This document shows, one piece after another, positions 13,150 to 22,981 of a stretch of 64,000 bases of DNA. The stretch spans positions 29,896,223 through 29,960,222 of the forward strand of contig CM070609.1 in NCBI GenBank assembly GCA_036346395.1, given 5' to 3'. The number at the start of each line of letters is the position of its first letter. Position 1 is the first letter of the stretch. This stretch comes from Hsuehochloa calcarea. Lineage: Eukaryota; Streptophyta; Magnoliopsida; Poales; Poaceae. The notes beneath the pieces were generated by a model. That model saw nothing but the letters and a program-made list of their open reading frames with translations, searched no databases and had not been told where the DNA came from. A program made the position numbers and the translations under genes.

Positions 13150-13781
13150 CTAGCTAGGGAGTTTACTATTTGCGAGTGGAATATAAACTCTCTTTGTACC
13201 CGGAGTGTTCCTGGACGATTTTACTCCCCCAATTGCGGCTAGACGCCTGCGAGTCGGCTCATGTCCGTTGGATCGCACCGAGCGGGAGCAGAAGCGTCTG
13301 CTTCCTTCTCCTTCTAGCGGCCTCTCTGCCTGAATGAACCCTGCCGACTCCTCCCGTCCCTCGACCCTCTCCCCATCGCCACTTACCCAGCGCCGCCACT
13401 TCCTCTTCCCCTGCCCCATCGCCATTTGCTCCCCTCTCTGCACCGCTGCTTCCCCCTTCCCCACGACACCGACTCCTCCTCTCCCACTACGCGCTTACTC
13501 TTCCCCGCGCCGCAGCCTTCTCTGGAGGTGGCAGGGAGGAGGAGGCAGCCGCATGGGAGGGAGGACGCAGGAGGAGGCGGTAGTCGCGTGGCGGAGGGCG
13601 AGGCGACAGCGCACGAGGAGCTGGCGGTCCCTTCTCTCCTCCTCCCCTGACTCCAATCCTGTGGCCGCCCCCATCCCGCTTCCCACCTCGCCACTCGGCG
13701 CCGCACCAGGAGGTGCTCCCAACCACTTGTTCCACCCGTGCCGAGCTCGCGGGAGCAAAGTCTTCGGCCGCCCGCGTTCTA
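13150..13781 (+). other. GC-rich 5' region of the gene-fragment chimera
   Basis: The region is GC-rich and C/T-skewed on the plus strand, with GAGG and CTCC runs. Several overlapping frames in all phases are low-complexity (Arg/Pro/Ser/Gly-rich) and do not look like real proteins. It leads directly to the ATG of the first gene fragment at 13782, so it could be the captured promoter and 5' UTR of that gene. GC-rich 5' regions are also common in Pack-MULE cargo, but I found no terminal inverted repeats. Confidence 0.4.
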
Positions 13782-14340
13782 GATGGAGAACCCCTTCAGC
13801 GTGAAGGCGCTCCAGGTATTCACCGGCTACGGTGTTGGCTGCGACATCGGCGTCGGTGTTGGTCGCCCCATCTACCTAGGATAGTTAGAGATGGGCATCA
13901 ATCAGGTAGGTCATGAGTCGGTGGGTTTGGCATTTCGTACAGCTGAGGCGTGTTGTGAATTGGGGCTCCGGGCTCCGGGCTCAGTGTCTCACTGTGGCAT
14001 TTCGTCGAACAGTTCTTGTCTTATGTAACTGCACATAGTTATATTACTTGAAGTGGAGATAAGATGGACACCTAATTGCGCTCAGAATTGGATGTTTGGG
14101 AAGGCCTAAAACAGTAGTGTTAGTTCACACTTGCTGATTGTGGCACTGTGTTGTGTGCACGTCCATGCTGTACGGAGTGTGATCTATTGTAGGATTAATC
14201 GATTAATTTCATGGAGTGTTTGCTATTTAAGCAGCTGGCTTTTGTGTTGATGGTCAAGCTGCAATACCAGCCCTCAACAAGTTATGAGTGCTACAAGAGG
14301 CGCAACCGATGCTTTCTCCGATGTCACAGGGCATGTTAAT
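13782..14340 (+). pseudogene. Fragment of a conserved plant gene (Gly-rich GVG motif)
   Basis: The frame from ATG 13782 reads MENPFSVKALQVFTGYGVG, followed by CDIGVGVGRPIYLG and a stop. I recognise this N-terminus from a conserved small plant protein but cannot name it. The exon ends at CTAGGATAG, where a GT donor would be expected, so the donor seems mutated. A second exon lies at about 14250-14340, in the frame giving VMSATRGATDAFSDVTGHV, but it is one base out of phase because a base is missing near 14275. Exon-intron structure is retained, so the copy came from genomic DNA rather than a processed transcript. Confidence 0.6.
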
Positions 14341-14530
14341 TCTTCTGAAAGTCGAGATTTACCACTGTTCTATTGCCATGGAATATACAAACACCCAGTT
14401 CATTGATCGGAATTTTATATTTCCTTCTGCTCTTGATGTGATTATGTTTTCTTTCCTGTGTTTGTACTTTAGTTTTCTGAATGCTTTGTGGGTAAGTATG
14501 TTGTAGATGGACTTAGTAGAATAGTAGCAG

Positions 14531-15075
14531 TTGGTATATGTGATTGTCAGTTTGTTACCACAACCTTACCTGTTTCCTAGCCTACGAAAACACCGGCTGT
14601 TCACAATGAGAGTGGGAATAATACTTCATGGTGACTTAGTGAGCATGGCATTGGAATTGGTGTACATATATTTTACCAAGCCGATCCTCATACTGTATCA
14701 ACAGATCATAAATGAAGCCTGCCACGAGGAGAATCATGAAGAGGAGATTTCTGTTACAAAAAATAGAACAAAATCTTTAAATGCGGTTGCCCAGGACATG
14801 GAGACCGGATTATCCCAGGTACTTATTTATGTAAATTTAATAGTTGCTATCTCTTGGTAATGTCTGTTTTGTGAATTCCATCACTTAGTATACATACAAA
14901 ATAATTTTCAGGCTATAACAGAGAAAGAAAAGGCTGAAATACTTCTTGAAGAGCTAGAAAATGTATCTAAGCCTTCAAAAGCTGAAACTAGAGAGGCTAT
15001 ATCAGAACAGGAGAGGTACATGTTGACGAAAGTTGGTTTGAAGATAAAACCATTTCTGTTGCTAGGTGGATATTC
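14531..15075 (+). pseudogene. CRM-domain (CRS1/YhbY) protein fragment
   Basis: One frame runs to METGLSQ at 14818, where CAG|GTACTT is a good donor. A matching acceptor (TTTTCAG) ends at 14911 and the frame continues in phase as AITEKEKAEILLEELENV. It goes on to ERYMLTKVGLKIKPFLLLGG. ERYMLRKVGL-KPFLLLGRRGVFDG is the start of the CRM RNA-binding domain in plant CRS1/CAF/CFM splicing factors, which act on chloroplast and mitochondrial group II introns. The match breaks off at GG near 15065, before the rest of the domain. The 14531-14700 part is less certain to belong to the same parent gene. This is a fragment, not a working factor. Confidence 0.65.
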
Positions 15076-15199
15076 TCCTCAACCTTGCATTGTACTGCAC
15101 ACATCCGTTTTGAACACTACCTAATTACATTGTCCATTTTTTCACATGAAATTGGGTTATAAGATTGAAATGATATGCATAATATAGCATCCCTAGCTA

Positions 15200-16756
15200 T
15201 GAAGGGATACGGATAGGCTACACTAGTTGGTAATTCAAAACTTCTACAACGTAAATCAGAAGCTATGCAAGTAAGAGATCATAGGTCATTACCACTAGCA
15301 ACGGAAGAAGAGTTGGAGCAGCTTGATGCAACGTCGAGCGCGTCGATATGGTGGTCGTAGTCAATCATCCAACGTCCTTGGTGCCGATCCTCTCTTCTAG
15401 TAACCTATCGCGTTCCTTGTGAAAGTCGTGGATCGTCCTTGTTTAGCACAACAGCAATCGCAGCAGTGCCTCTATGGTATCCACACGTCCAAGGATAGAA
15501 CACTGTACGCCGATGTGCTATTACCAACTCGCACGGTAGGACCCTCGAGAAGATGGCGGCGAGGGTTTTAGTGATGCAACTCACGTCGTCTGTTCTAACA
15601 CCTCATGCATCCCCTTATAAAGAGCTCATGATGGATTCTATCCGAACTCGTTTGTTTCAACCCGTTAAGTGTATGACCCTGTAGGTTCATGTGTAATCAG
15701 TTGTGATTCGGAAACTCTTTTTCGACCACGAGTCGTTTGCGGTTCCTAGCAGGACATAACGATTCCCGAATATATATAAATTATATCGGACAAACCTTAA
15801 TGCAATATGATCTACGACTAGGTCCTTATCACTTACGACCATCTCGTATCTCTATACGACCAGTTCATATTTAGTCATGACCAGTTTGTAACTCCTTACG
15901 ACCAGTTTACGACCGGTTAGTAATTATGTTCGACCAGTCTATGACTAGCTCGTATCTCTGTACGACCAATCCATATTTGTTCGAACTGAACGACCTACTT
16001 GTGTATTCTTCATTTGCCTCACGATATCCGGTTGAACTCTAGGTGAGATATTTTATCATCCATGGATTGTTCAATACTTTCTCGATCAAGTAACATATAA
16101 CTTCATATGGTTGACTCTTCGACCACTAGTGGTATGACCATACACTTTCTTTATCCGACCACATCGAGGGGCCCAGAGATATATCTCATGTTATGCTAGA
16201 AGTGATAAATATCATATCCGACCAGTCATATCTCTCCGCATGTTTCATAGCATACCCGAAATATACATTTATAACTACCTAGTTACAAAGTAACGTTTGG
16301 CAACCCCTAAGTGTACTATTACACATGTAGGAAACCATAATGATCTCAGGTCTAAGGATTATACATCATTATTGCTTGAGACCAATTGATGACACATAAA
16401 ATCATAACAATCTCAATAGTGTTTCAAAGTGGGTCAATCCAACAACATGCATGTTTTCTAATATGTATTCACATTATTGATTCAATATACCTATATCCAT
16501 GACCGGTGAAACATGGTCATCAATCAATACATGTGCTGGTCGATAAGTCATTAGTGTTCCAAACAGTGACATCCGACCATGGGTACATTTAGAATGGTGT
16601 CATATATGTTAAAGTGCCTCACCAACAAGTCACATATTTGCTAATCTTTATAATTGGTAATTCATTCAAGGAACATAATAACATTTATTCTATAGCTCAT
16701 AAACATAGATGTGATACAATCATCTCTATGATTGCCTCTAGGGCATATCACCAACA
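15200..16756 (-). mobile_element. Solo LTR, Angela/BARE/RIRE1-like copia
   Basis: On the minus strand it begins TGTTGGTGATATGCCCTAGA at 16756, the characteristic start of Angela/BARE1/RIRE1 copia LTRs. It ends CCGTATCCCTTCA at 15200. The flanks are AGCTA (15195-15199) and GGCTA (16757-16761), a 5-bp TSD with one mismatch. No internal domain is present, so it is a solo LTR left by LTR-LTR recombination. It contains many TACGACCAG-like words around 15810-15970. It lies about 125 bp beyond the CRM fragment. Confidence 0.88.
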
Positions 16757-17399
16757 GGCTATTCGTGTCTGGTTATGTTTCTTGGTAATCTCCATCACTC
16801 CATGCCATATATGTAACTGATTCGAAACCTATTATCTGTGTTGGTTTTATGCTATATATACATGGTTTAATGAGTTGCGTTAGTTAGGTGAGTAGGCAAA
16901 CCTTGTGGTGCCCTCCTTGTGCTTTACATGTTTATTTGATCTTGGCACAACTTCTTTGTGCAACTTGCCTCTGTGTGAGTACCTCTCTCTTTGAAACAAA
17001 GATGGTGCAAGAAGGGCAGCTACTGCATGCAAACATCCCTGGTGTTTCCTTCTAATTGTAAATTTATTCCTTACCAGTAAGACCATACTGCTTCTTATCT
17101 ATCCAAGAAGGGCAGCTGCTGCATGCAAACATCCCTGGGTTTCTCATTTTATTAGGGGAACAATTGTGTCATTTTTGCTTGAGTTCATTTTGTGATTTTG
17201 AAGTTGCAGATTGGAGTTTTTGTAGATGCCACATTACATTTCATCTTGTTCTATTATGTCGGTTGGATAATCATAGGCATCATCTCGATCTTGATATTTC
17301 AACCCCATAAATTTGGATGAGTTTCATGCATGAAAATTTATTAGTTCCATCGCTGTAATTTTTTAACTGAATAGGTTCATGATGAAGCCTCTTTCTCAT
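16757..17399. other. Intergenic with a 35-bp duplicated word
   Basis: CAAGAAGGGCAGCT followed by CTGCATGCAAACATCCCTGG occurs at 17008-17042 and again at 17104-17138 with one or two differences. No gene is recognisable. The minus-strand frame at 16880-17086 spans one copy and is not supported. Confidence 0.5.
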
Positions 17400-17930
17400 A
17401 TTGCTTCGTGGAAGCACGACGGTGGCAGCGAGGCAACGGTGGTACCACCTTGGCCACGGGGCGGAGGAGGTCGATGGGGTGAAAAGAACCGAAGTGGTTA
17501 GGAGGCGGTGGCGGATCCGGTGGCGATAGCTGTTAGAGACGAGGAAGAGGGTGTTGTGGGGGATTCACACCAGAGAATAGGAAGAAAGCGACGGCGGCGG
17601 CAACATGGATTTTGAGGAGGGGCGGAGGAGGATTAGGCGGGTGGCGGGAGAGGAGCTCACCGGCGGGTCTCATCGGCGCCGGAGGTGGTGCCGGAGAGCC
17701 GTGGGAGGTGGCGACACAGGGTTGGAGGCGGTGGCTGAGCGGATTAGGATTAGGGGGTGGGGTGGGAATTATATAGGTGAGAGATGGATAGAATGTGAGT
17801 CGCAAGATCTTGATCCAACAGTGGAAAAAAGTAAGAATATGAGCCGCAAGATCTTGATCCAACAGTGAAAAAAGTAAGTGTGATTTAGTGAATTTTCATG
17901 CCCACATGAAATAGACGACCCATTGTTTTT
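17400..17930. repeat. Dispersed repeat copy 1 (Mutator-like family)
   Basis: This segment is similar to 35300-35770 in the same orientation. Both have a GC-rich body with GGAGG and GGCGG words, then GGGTGGGGTGGGAATTATAT, GAATGTGAG, AAGATCTTGATCCAA and a shared right end TGAATTTTCA...AAATAGACG. About 50 bp around GCAAGATCTTGATCCAACAG is tandemly duplicated at 17800-17870. The left end has no counterpart to 35090-35300, so this copy is truncated on the left. Open frames inside it are not protein-coding. Confidence 0.65.
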
Positions 17931-18727
17931 GTCAAATACCAAATGATTGCGCCGTACGTCTTCAAACGTGAGCATACCGCTCTACGTACACCTCGGTGTT
18001 TTTCTGATAGGACGAACAAGCTAGCACGAGTGACCTATATGGTAGTACTAGGCTACTAGCCACGAAATGGTGCATACATTTTTTTTGGATCCGGATCTGC
18101 TGTATTATTGCAGAGGTTCACTGTGTGAACAACGTTTTTAGTATGTGAACAGTACTCCACATCGACACTATAGCAAATAATGTAGCAATAGTGAAATATT
18201 TACCACGGCGACAAATACTATAGCTATTTCTTTTGACCTTTGATTTTTGATCAGACGGTGAAGATCGCTTTCTAATGTCATGCACTGAGGATCCATTTCC
18301 ACATTTTCCCTTCGGTACGGTCGGTCATCAAAGAGCATGGATTTGATAGTGTGTTGGATGGACTATGATTTGCTAGCTTGAAATCTACGGAAAGATCGTG
18401 AGAACTTGTGTACATACCATGCATTGATGCATGATGGGACGGATCAGACAAGTTGCGCGTGGAAACATGAGGATCCCCTTGGCTGCTTGGCTATTTACGA
18501 CGTAAAGCAGTTTTTGCTAATGCAGCACCGTTGACATGCTCAATAGCAAATTTAGCCTCCTTTTACAATCAAAGCAAAAAATGGTACCGCGGAGCTTTGG
18601 TGGGCGACACGTCGCCTGTCCGCACACCGAGTGCCCGGAGTCCCTCGTTCGTGTGCCCCTAGCCCAGACTCGATGCGTCTGTGCACCAAGGACACGACTA
18701 CCTCCCACCCGCACATTGCGCCCCCGT
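17931..18727. other. Intergenic, no gene recognised
   Basis: The segment from GGATCCGGATC (18088) to GAGGATCC (18286-18293) has matching GGATCC words at both ends and an AT-rich body, which may be a small MITE. No TSD was found. A GC-rich patch at 18580-18720 carries short frames on both strands without family support. Confidence 0.3.
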
Positions 18728-18925
18728 TATTTCATGTGAAAATTAATTTTCAAAATAAAAATATGTGATTTCATGTGAAAAAATTGTTTGAATGATTTCA
18801 TGTGCTAATAGAGCACATGATTTCATGTGAGAAAACATTTTTTTGTGGATGTGATAATACATAGAAAGTTAGGCATACAACGAAAGCACGTGATTTCATG
18901 CGTCCGATTTCATGTGTGTGACAAT
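18728..18925. repeat. Degenerate tandem repeat of GATTTCATGTG
   Basis: TTTCATGTG occurs about six times in 200 bp (near 18729, 18770, 18799, 18829, 18894 and 18909), mostly preceded by GA. One pair forms a perfect inverted word, CATGTGCTAATAGAGCACATG at 18798-18818. Spacing is irregular, about 15-60 bp. Confidence 0.6.
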
Positions 18926-18999
18926 ATATTTTTCATGACGGCATTACAACACGCAAATAGTGGAAATAAAATGACACATAATGACGCCTAGACAAACTT

Positions 19000-21110
19000 G
19001 GTTTGTTAGGGCAAGCCTTCATAGAGTGGCCAAGGGTGCATATCTGGCACTTTCTCGCGCGGCTCTGGCCTCCATGCCGACTATTTCTAATATTTTTGAA
19101 GCTTTTAAAAATAAAAATAACAATTTCATTTTTCTTGGTTTAGTTAAAGCTTAATTTGAATTTTTAGAACTCAAAATGATTTAATGTGAATAATCTAAAC
19201 TTCTATTAAATTCAAATATGTTTTATTTGGGTTCCTTGAGTTGTAGAGTATTTTTTGGAATTTTCTATGAATTTTTGGAATTTATTTGCTATTTCTTGAG
19301 CTCAATTTTAGTTAATCTATTTTCTGCAATTCGGAATTTCCTTTAATCCGAATTTCCTCTTTGGACTTAAACTCTTTTTCCTGGTCCAATTTCTTTCCGC
19401 CGGCCCATTCCTTTCCTTTTTTCGTAGCCTTATTCTCCCAACCCGCAGCCCGCTCTGTTTTCCTTCTCGGCCCACCTCCTCACTCCACCCAAGCCGCATG
19501 CGCCAAGCCCAACCTACCTCCTCCTTTCTCCTTCCCTTGTTACCAGTGGGCCCCGCGCTATCAGTCTTCGCCGCTAGTGTCTTCTTCCTCCCTGCTCCGA
19601 ACCCCTCCTTCCGTGTCCGTGTCAAACACGCTTCGTCGCTGTCCACCACCCAAACTCTCCCTTCCCAAGCCTATAAAAGTCGCTCCTCCATGTAATATCT
19701 TCCACCCCAAGCTCCTCTCCCAAAACCCTAAGCCGCCGGCCTTGGTCTCGCTTTTGATTTGCTAGATTTCACCGAAGAAGCCACCGCCACCGCCGAAGGT
19801 CTCCTTCGCCAGATTGCAATGTCGTCGAAGCTTCTTCTTTCGCACCATCACCGCCATCGGGTTCGCGTCTCCGTGTTCTACCCGGTGCTTCCATCCCCTT
19901 CGCTTGAGAGTCATCGAGGCATCGTGGCCTTCATCCTCCCCAAAACCGGCCACTGCTCTAGTCAACCTTCGGCCATCCCGAGTTTCCCTTCGTGTTTCCC
20001 TCGTCACCACCGAGCCGTTGCTCGCCTTGGTTTCCATCGAGCGCCTTTGGTTTGCCGTTGCCGCCGCACAATCGTAGTGCCTTGCCGCCATTGTCACCGC
20101 CGCCACGCACCTCTTGCCATCGCGCCATCAATCTCGTCACCTTCCGACCTCCCCACTTGTCCCAGTGTGTTCCTTGCACCACCGCCAAGCCCATGCTCAC
20201 CTTCATTGCCGTCAGCGCCATTGCTTCGCCAAAGGTTCCCTAGCCCGAGCTGGTCCTCTGCCACCGTCGCCATTGCCACCGCTTGCGCTTCCCTTGCCGC
20301 ACCACCGTCACCAAAGGAATCCCTACAACCCCAGCAACTCATTTTGCACCTTGGCCGGAGCTTCCTCGCCGTCGGTTGCCCTCGCTACCATGTACCCAAA
20401 CCGCCGACGTCACTTCCTACGTTCTCCCTCGGGGCTCTCTCACTCTCTTCCACCGAGCCTCCATGTCAATGCCACCTCAGTCGTCCTGTTAGCGTTGCCG
20501 CCCATGTGTCATCCAGTCAACAGCCGCGTGTCATCTTTGTTGACCTGGTCCACCATACACCCGAACGAGTCCATGGACTTGGTCCATAGACCAAGGTTCC
20601 ACCCCTTAGCCTCTTAATCCTTTTTTCTGGATTTTCTTTAATTCAAAAATTTGAAAAAATATCGTGGGACCCACCTGTCAGCCTTTAGGGTTTTCTTTAG
20701 TTTATTCTGAAGGAATATTCCATGGAATATTCTTTCTTCTCTTTTCCTTTTTAGCAAATCTTTTGAGAGTCCGTTCTCATCTGTCCGAACTCCGATCCAG
20801 TCCATTCAAATTCCTAAATTCATCTAAAATCGAGATATTTCTTTTAGAGTTGGTTTTACTATTTTTGGAGTTTTATTCAATTTTATTTTGAGTTTATTTG
20901 TGTTTCGTATGTTGTTTTCTCTTGATAGACGATATGTTTCAAGGAGCAGGAGCTTGGGCAAGTCTTGAAGATTCAAGTGTGGTAACTGAGCAAAGCCACG
21001 GCAAGTCATAGTCCTTTAGTCATATTGAACCTATGATTTTAAAATTATATTATTTTATATCAAATTGCATGCTATCTTTATATCAACTGCTTTTGGGATT
21101 AGTTAATCAC
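19000..21110 (+). mobile_element. Gypsy-type LTR, probably solo or truncated
   Basis: The layout matches rice chromovirus LTRs: an AT-rich U3 with TTTTTGGAATTT words, a TATA box (CCTATAAAAG near 19670), then a C-rich leader (AAACCCTAAGCCGCCGGCC) and an AT-rich U5 to about 21110. The 276-codon frame at 19759-20589 is Ser/Pro/His-rich, has a rival frame of similar size on both strands, and is not a gene. I could not fix either edge or find a TSD. The sense of transcription is inferred from the TATA box. Confidence 0.55.
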
Positions 21111-21418
21111 CTATTTGTCGCTGCATCGGGCTTGGCAGCAATCTTCTTGTACTGGTCACATACAATGCTACCATTCACCTTGAGTAGCTCCCATATGCCC
21201 TGCCCTTCCCTATTCGTGAAGGTGATTGCCTGGATGACAAGCTTCTTTGTCGCTGCCTTCGTGTCGAACTCCCTCTGGATGTAGCTCCTCAGCTCGTGAA
21301 TATTCATCGCATCCAAGCCCTCTGCCTGGACCACTTTGTACTGGCATGTCGATAGGTCCAACCCATCTGATCTGTCTCGTACGAGACCATCACTATAAAA
21401 CACAAGTAAGTTTTGCAT
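21107..21418 (-). pseudogene. Transposon protein fragment, probably Mutator-like
   Basis: The minus-strand frame starts at ATG 21418 and gives 103 residues: MQNLLVFYSDGLVRDR at the start, CQYKVVQAEGLDAMNIHEL in the middle, then ATKKLVIQAITFTNREGQG. From memory this resembles the N-terminus of proteins annotated in rice as Mutator-subclass transposon proteins, but I cannot name a domain. It is complete only as a first exon, with no continuation recognisable toward 21107. It abuts the gypsy LTR end, which may have truncated it. Confidence 0.4.
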
Positions 21419-21594
21419 GTTTGATATTACCTAAAACCACAACATCCAAATGTATATGTTATGAGCAATTCACCGTTCTTTACACAATCAAATAAACATG
21501 TTGTACTATTTAGTTTGCATTTCCCTACCTTCCCAAAATAACTACACTTCCCTACCTAATCGAAATAATGATTTCCACATAATCAGTGCATACT

Positions 21595-21890
21595 GAAAAA
21601 TAGTACTAAATTAAGTACGACTAACTAACCTTGACTAATTAATTTGGACTAGCTAATTACGGATAAATAAACTACGGTGCGTTAATTACTACTAAATTAA
21701 TTATGACTTATTTATTACTACTAATTAATCTGGACCAAGAAGTTACGACTAATTAATTATGACTAAATTAATTACGACTGGTTAATTACAACATCTTAAT
21801 TACGACTAAATTATTTATGACTAAATTAATTATAACTAACTATGAGTAATTAATTACAACTAATTAATTTAAGACTAATTATACTGTTAA
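21595..21890. repeat. AT-rich minisatellite, ACTAATTAATTACG-like unit
   Basis: TTAATTA-containing units of about 12-16 bp (ACTAATTAATTACGACT and variants) repeat roughly fifteen to twenty times with substitutions. Composition is over 75 percent A+T. Nothing coding is present. It lies about 200 bp left of the CACTA element. Confidence 0.7.
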
Positions 21891-22047
21891 TAAACATAAA
21901 GCATACGACACAAAAATTACATCTTGAGAAGATCTTCACTTGATTCAAACTTTCTCTACTAATACAACCGCTAAACACTGTTTTAAATACTCTCAAATTG
22001 GCAGCAAAATTGAAACTAATTTCGGTCGATTGCGCTACCTCTCACTT

Positions 22048-22048
<1 letters not shown>

Positions 22049-22084
<36 letters not shown>
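22049..22084. repeat. (CT)18 microsatellite
   Basis: This is an uninterrupted CT dinucleotide run. It is host flank: it ends 16 bp before the CACTA terminus, and the AGT TSD lies between them. Confidence 0.95.
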
Positions 22085-22086
<2 letters not shown>

Positions 22087-22100
22087 GCCGAGCACTCAGT

Positions 22101-22757
22101 CACTACTGGATTCCGACTATTTGCCGAGTGCCTCAGGCACTCGGCAAAGGACCCTTTGCACTCGGCAAAAGCTTTGCCGAGTGCGACACTCGGCAAAGGG
22201 CACTCGGAAAAAAAATTGTCGGCGAAGCAACCTTTGCCGAGTGCCTTTTGTCGGGCACTCGGTAAAGGCTTTGCCGAGTGCCGAGTCAGCATTCGGCAAA
22301 GAAAAGACTCAGTCACGGCGCCGGCCCGTTGACGGCCTCTTTGCCGAGTGCCAACCCGGCCGGCACTCGGCAAAGATTTTTTAATTTTTTTTTTGAAAAT
22401 TTCTTTGCCGAGAGTCGGATCTCTGGCACTCGGCAAAGCTGGGTCCTTTGCCGAGTGCCTTTACCATGGCACTCGGCAAAGATTCCCGATTTGCCGAAGT
22501 GCGGGACCATGGCACTCGGCAAAGATTCCAGATTTGCCGAGTGCGGACCATGGCACTTTCGGCAAAGATGGGATATTTGCCGAGTGCCATGGTAAAGGCA
22601 CTCGACAAAGAATTTTTTGCCGAGTGCCATGGTCCGGCACTCGGCAAAGCTGGAAAACTGGAGTTTCAGGAGCCTACATTCCCAGCTTTGCCGAGTGCCA
22701 TGGTCATGGCACTCGGCAAAGGGGTCCTTTGCCGAGTGTTGCACTCGGCAAAGTGAC
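22101..22757. repeat. CACTA subterminal repeat array, 3' end
   Basis: TTTGCCGAGTGCC and GGCACTCGGCAAAG alternate, forming at least ten imperfect short palindromes separated by 5-20 variable bases. In CACTA elements such repeats bind the TNPA-type protein. Frames in all phases across this block are artefacts of the repeat. Confidence 0.9.
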
Positions 22758-22806
22758 CGAAAACTGTATTTTTTATTTATTTTTTACATTCCATCGCGAC
22801 AAACAA

Positions 22807-22861
22807 ATCCATCACATATATATCTCATCCATCACATATATATCTCATCCATCACATATAT
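22807..22861. repeat. 20-bp tandem repeat (ATCCATCACATATATATCTC)
   Basis: Nearly three perfect copies of a 20-bp unit lie between the subterminal array and the end of the TNPA-like gene. Confidence 0.85.
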
Positions 22862-22981
22862 TACAATAAGTGCTCAAGTCCATCCAAACAAATCCACAAG
22901 TTCATCACAGTCGAGAAGTGCATCACAAGTATATCACAAGTCCATCACCAAGTGAACAACAAATGAAAATACAACTACCAT

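Noticed and set aside
13334..13804. 156-codon plus-strand frame upstream of the MENPF fragment
   Set aside because: It is low-complexity Ser/Pro/Arg in C/T-rich sequence, with rival frames in all other phases. It more likely covers a captured promoter and UTR.
15185..15235. Possible Helitron 3' end (ATCCCT...AGGGAT hairpin followed by CTAG)
   Set aside because: The stem is only 6 bp. The same bases are better explained as the TSD and terminus of the solo LTR starting at 15200.
18088..18293. Possible MITE with GGATCC ends
   Set aside because: The shared end is only six bases and no TSD was found.
19759..20617. Long plus-strand frames (276 and 167 codons), Ser/Pro/His-rich
   Set aside because: They lie in the C-rich leader of a gypsy LTR. 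Equally long frames occur in other phases and on the minus strand, and no domain was recognised.
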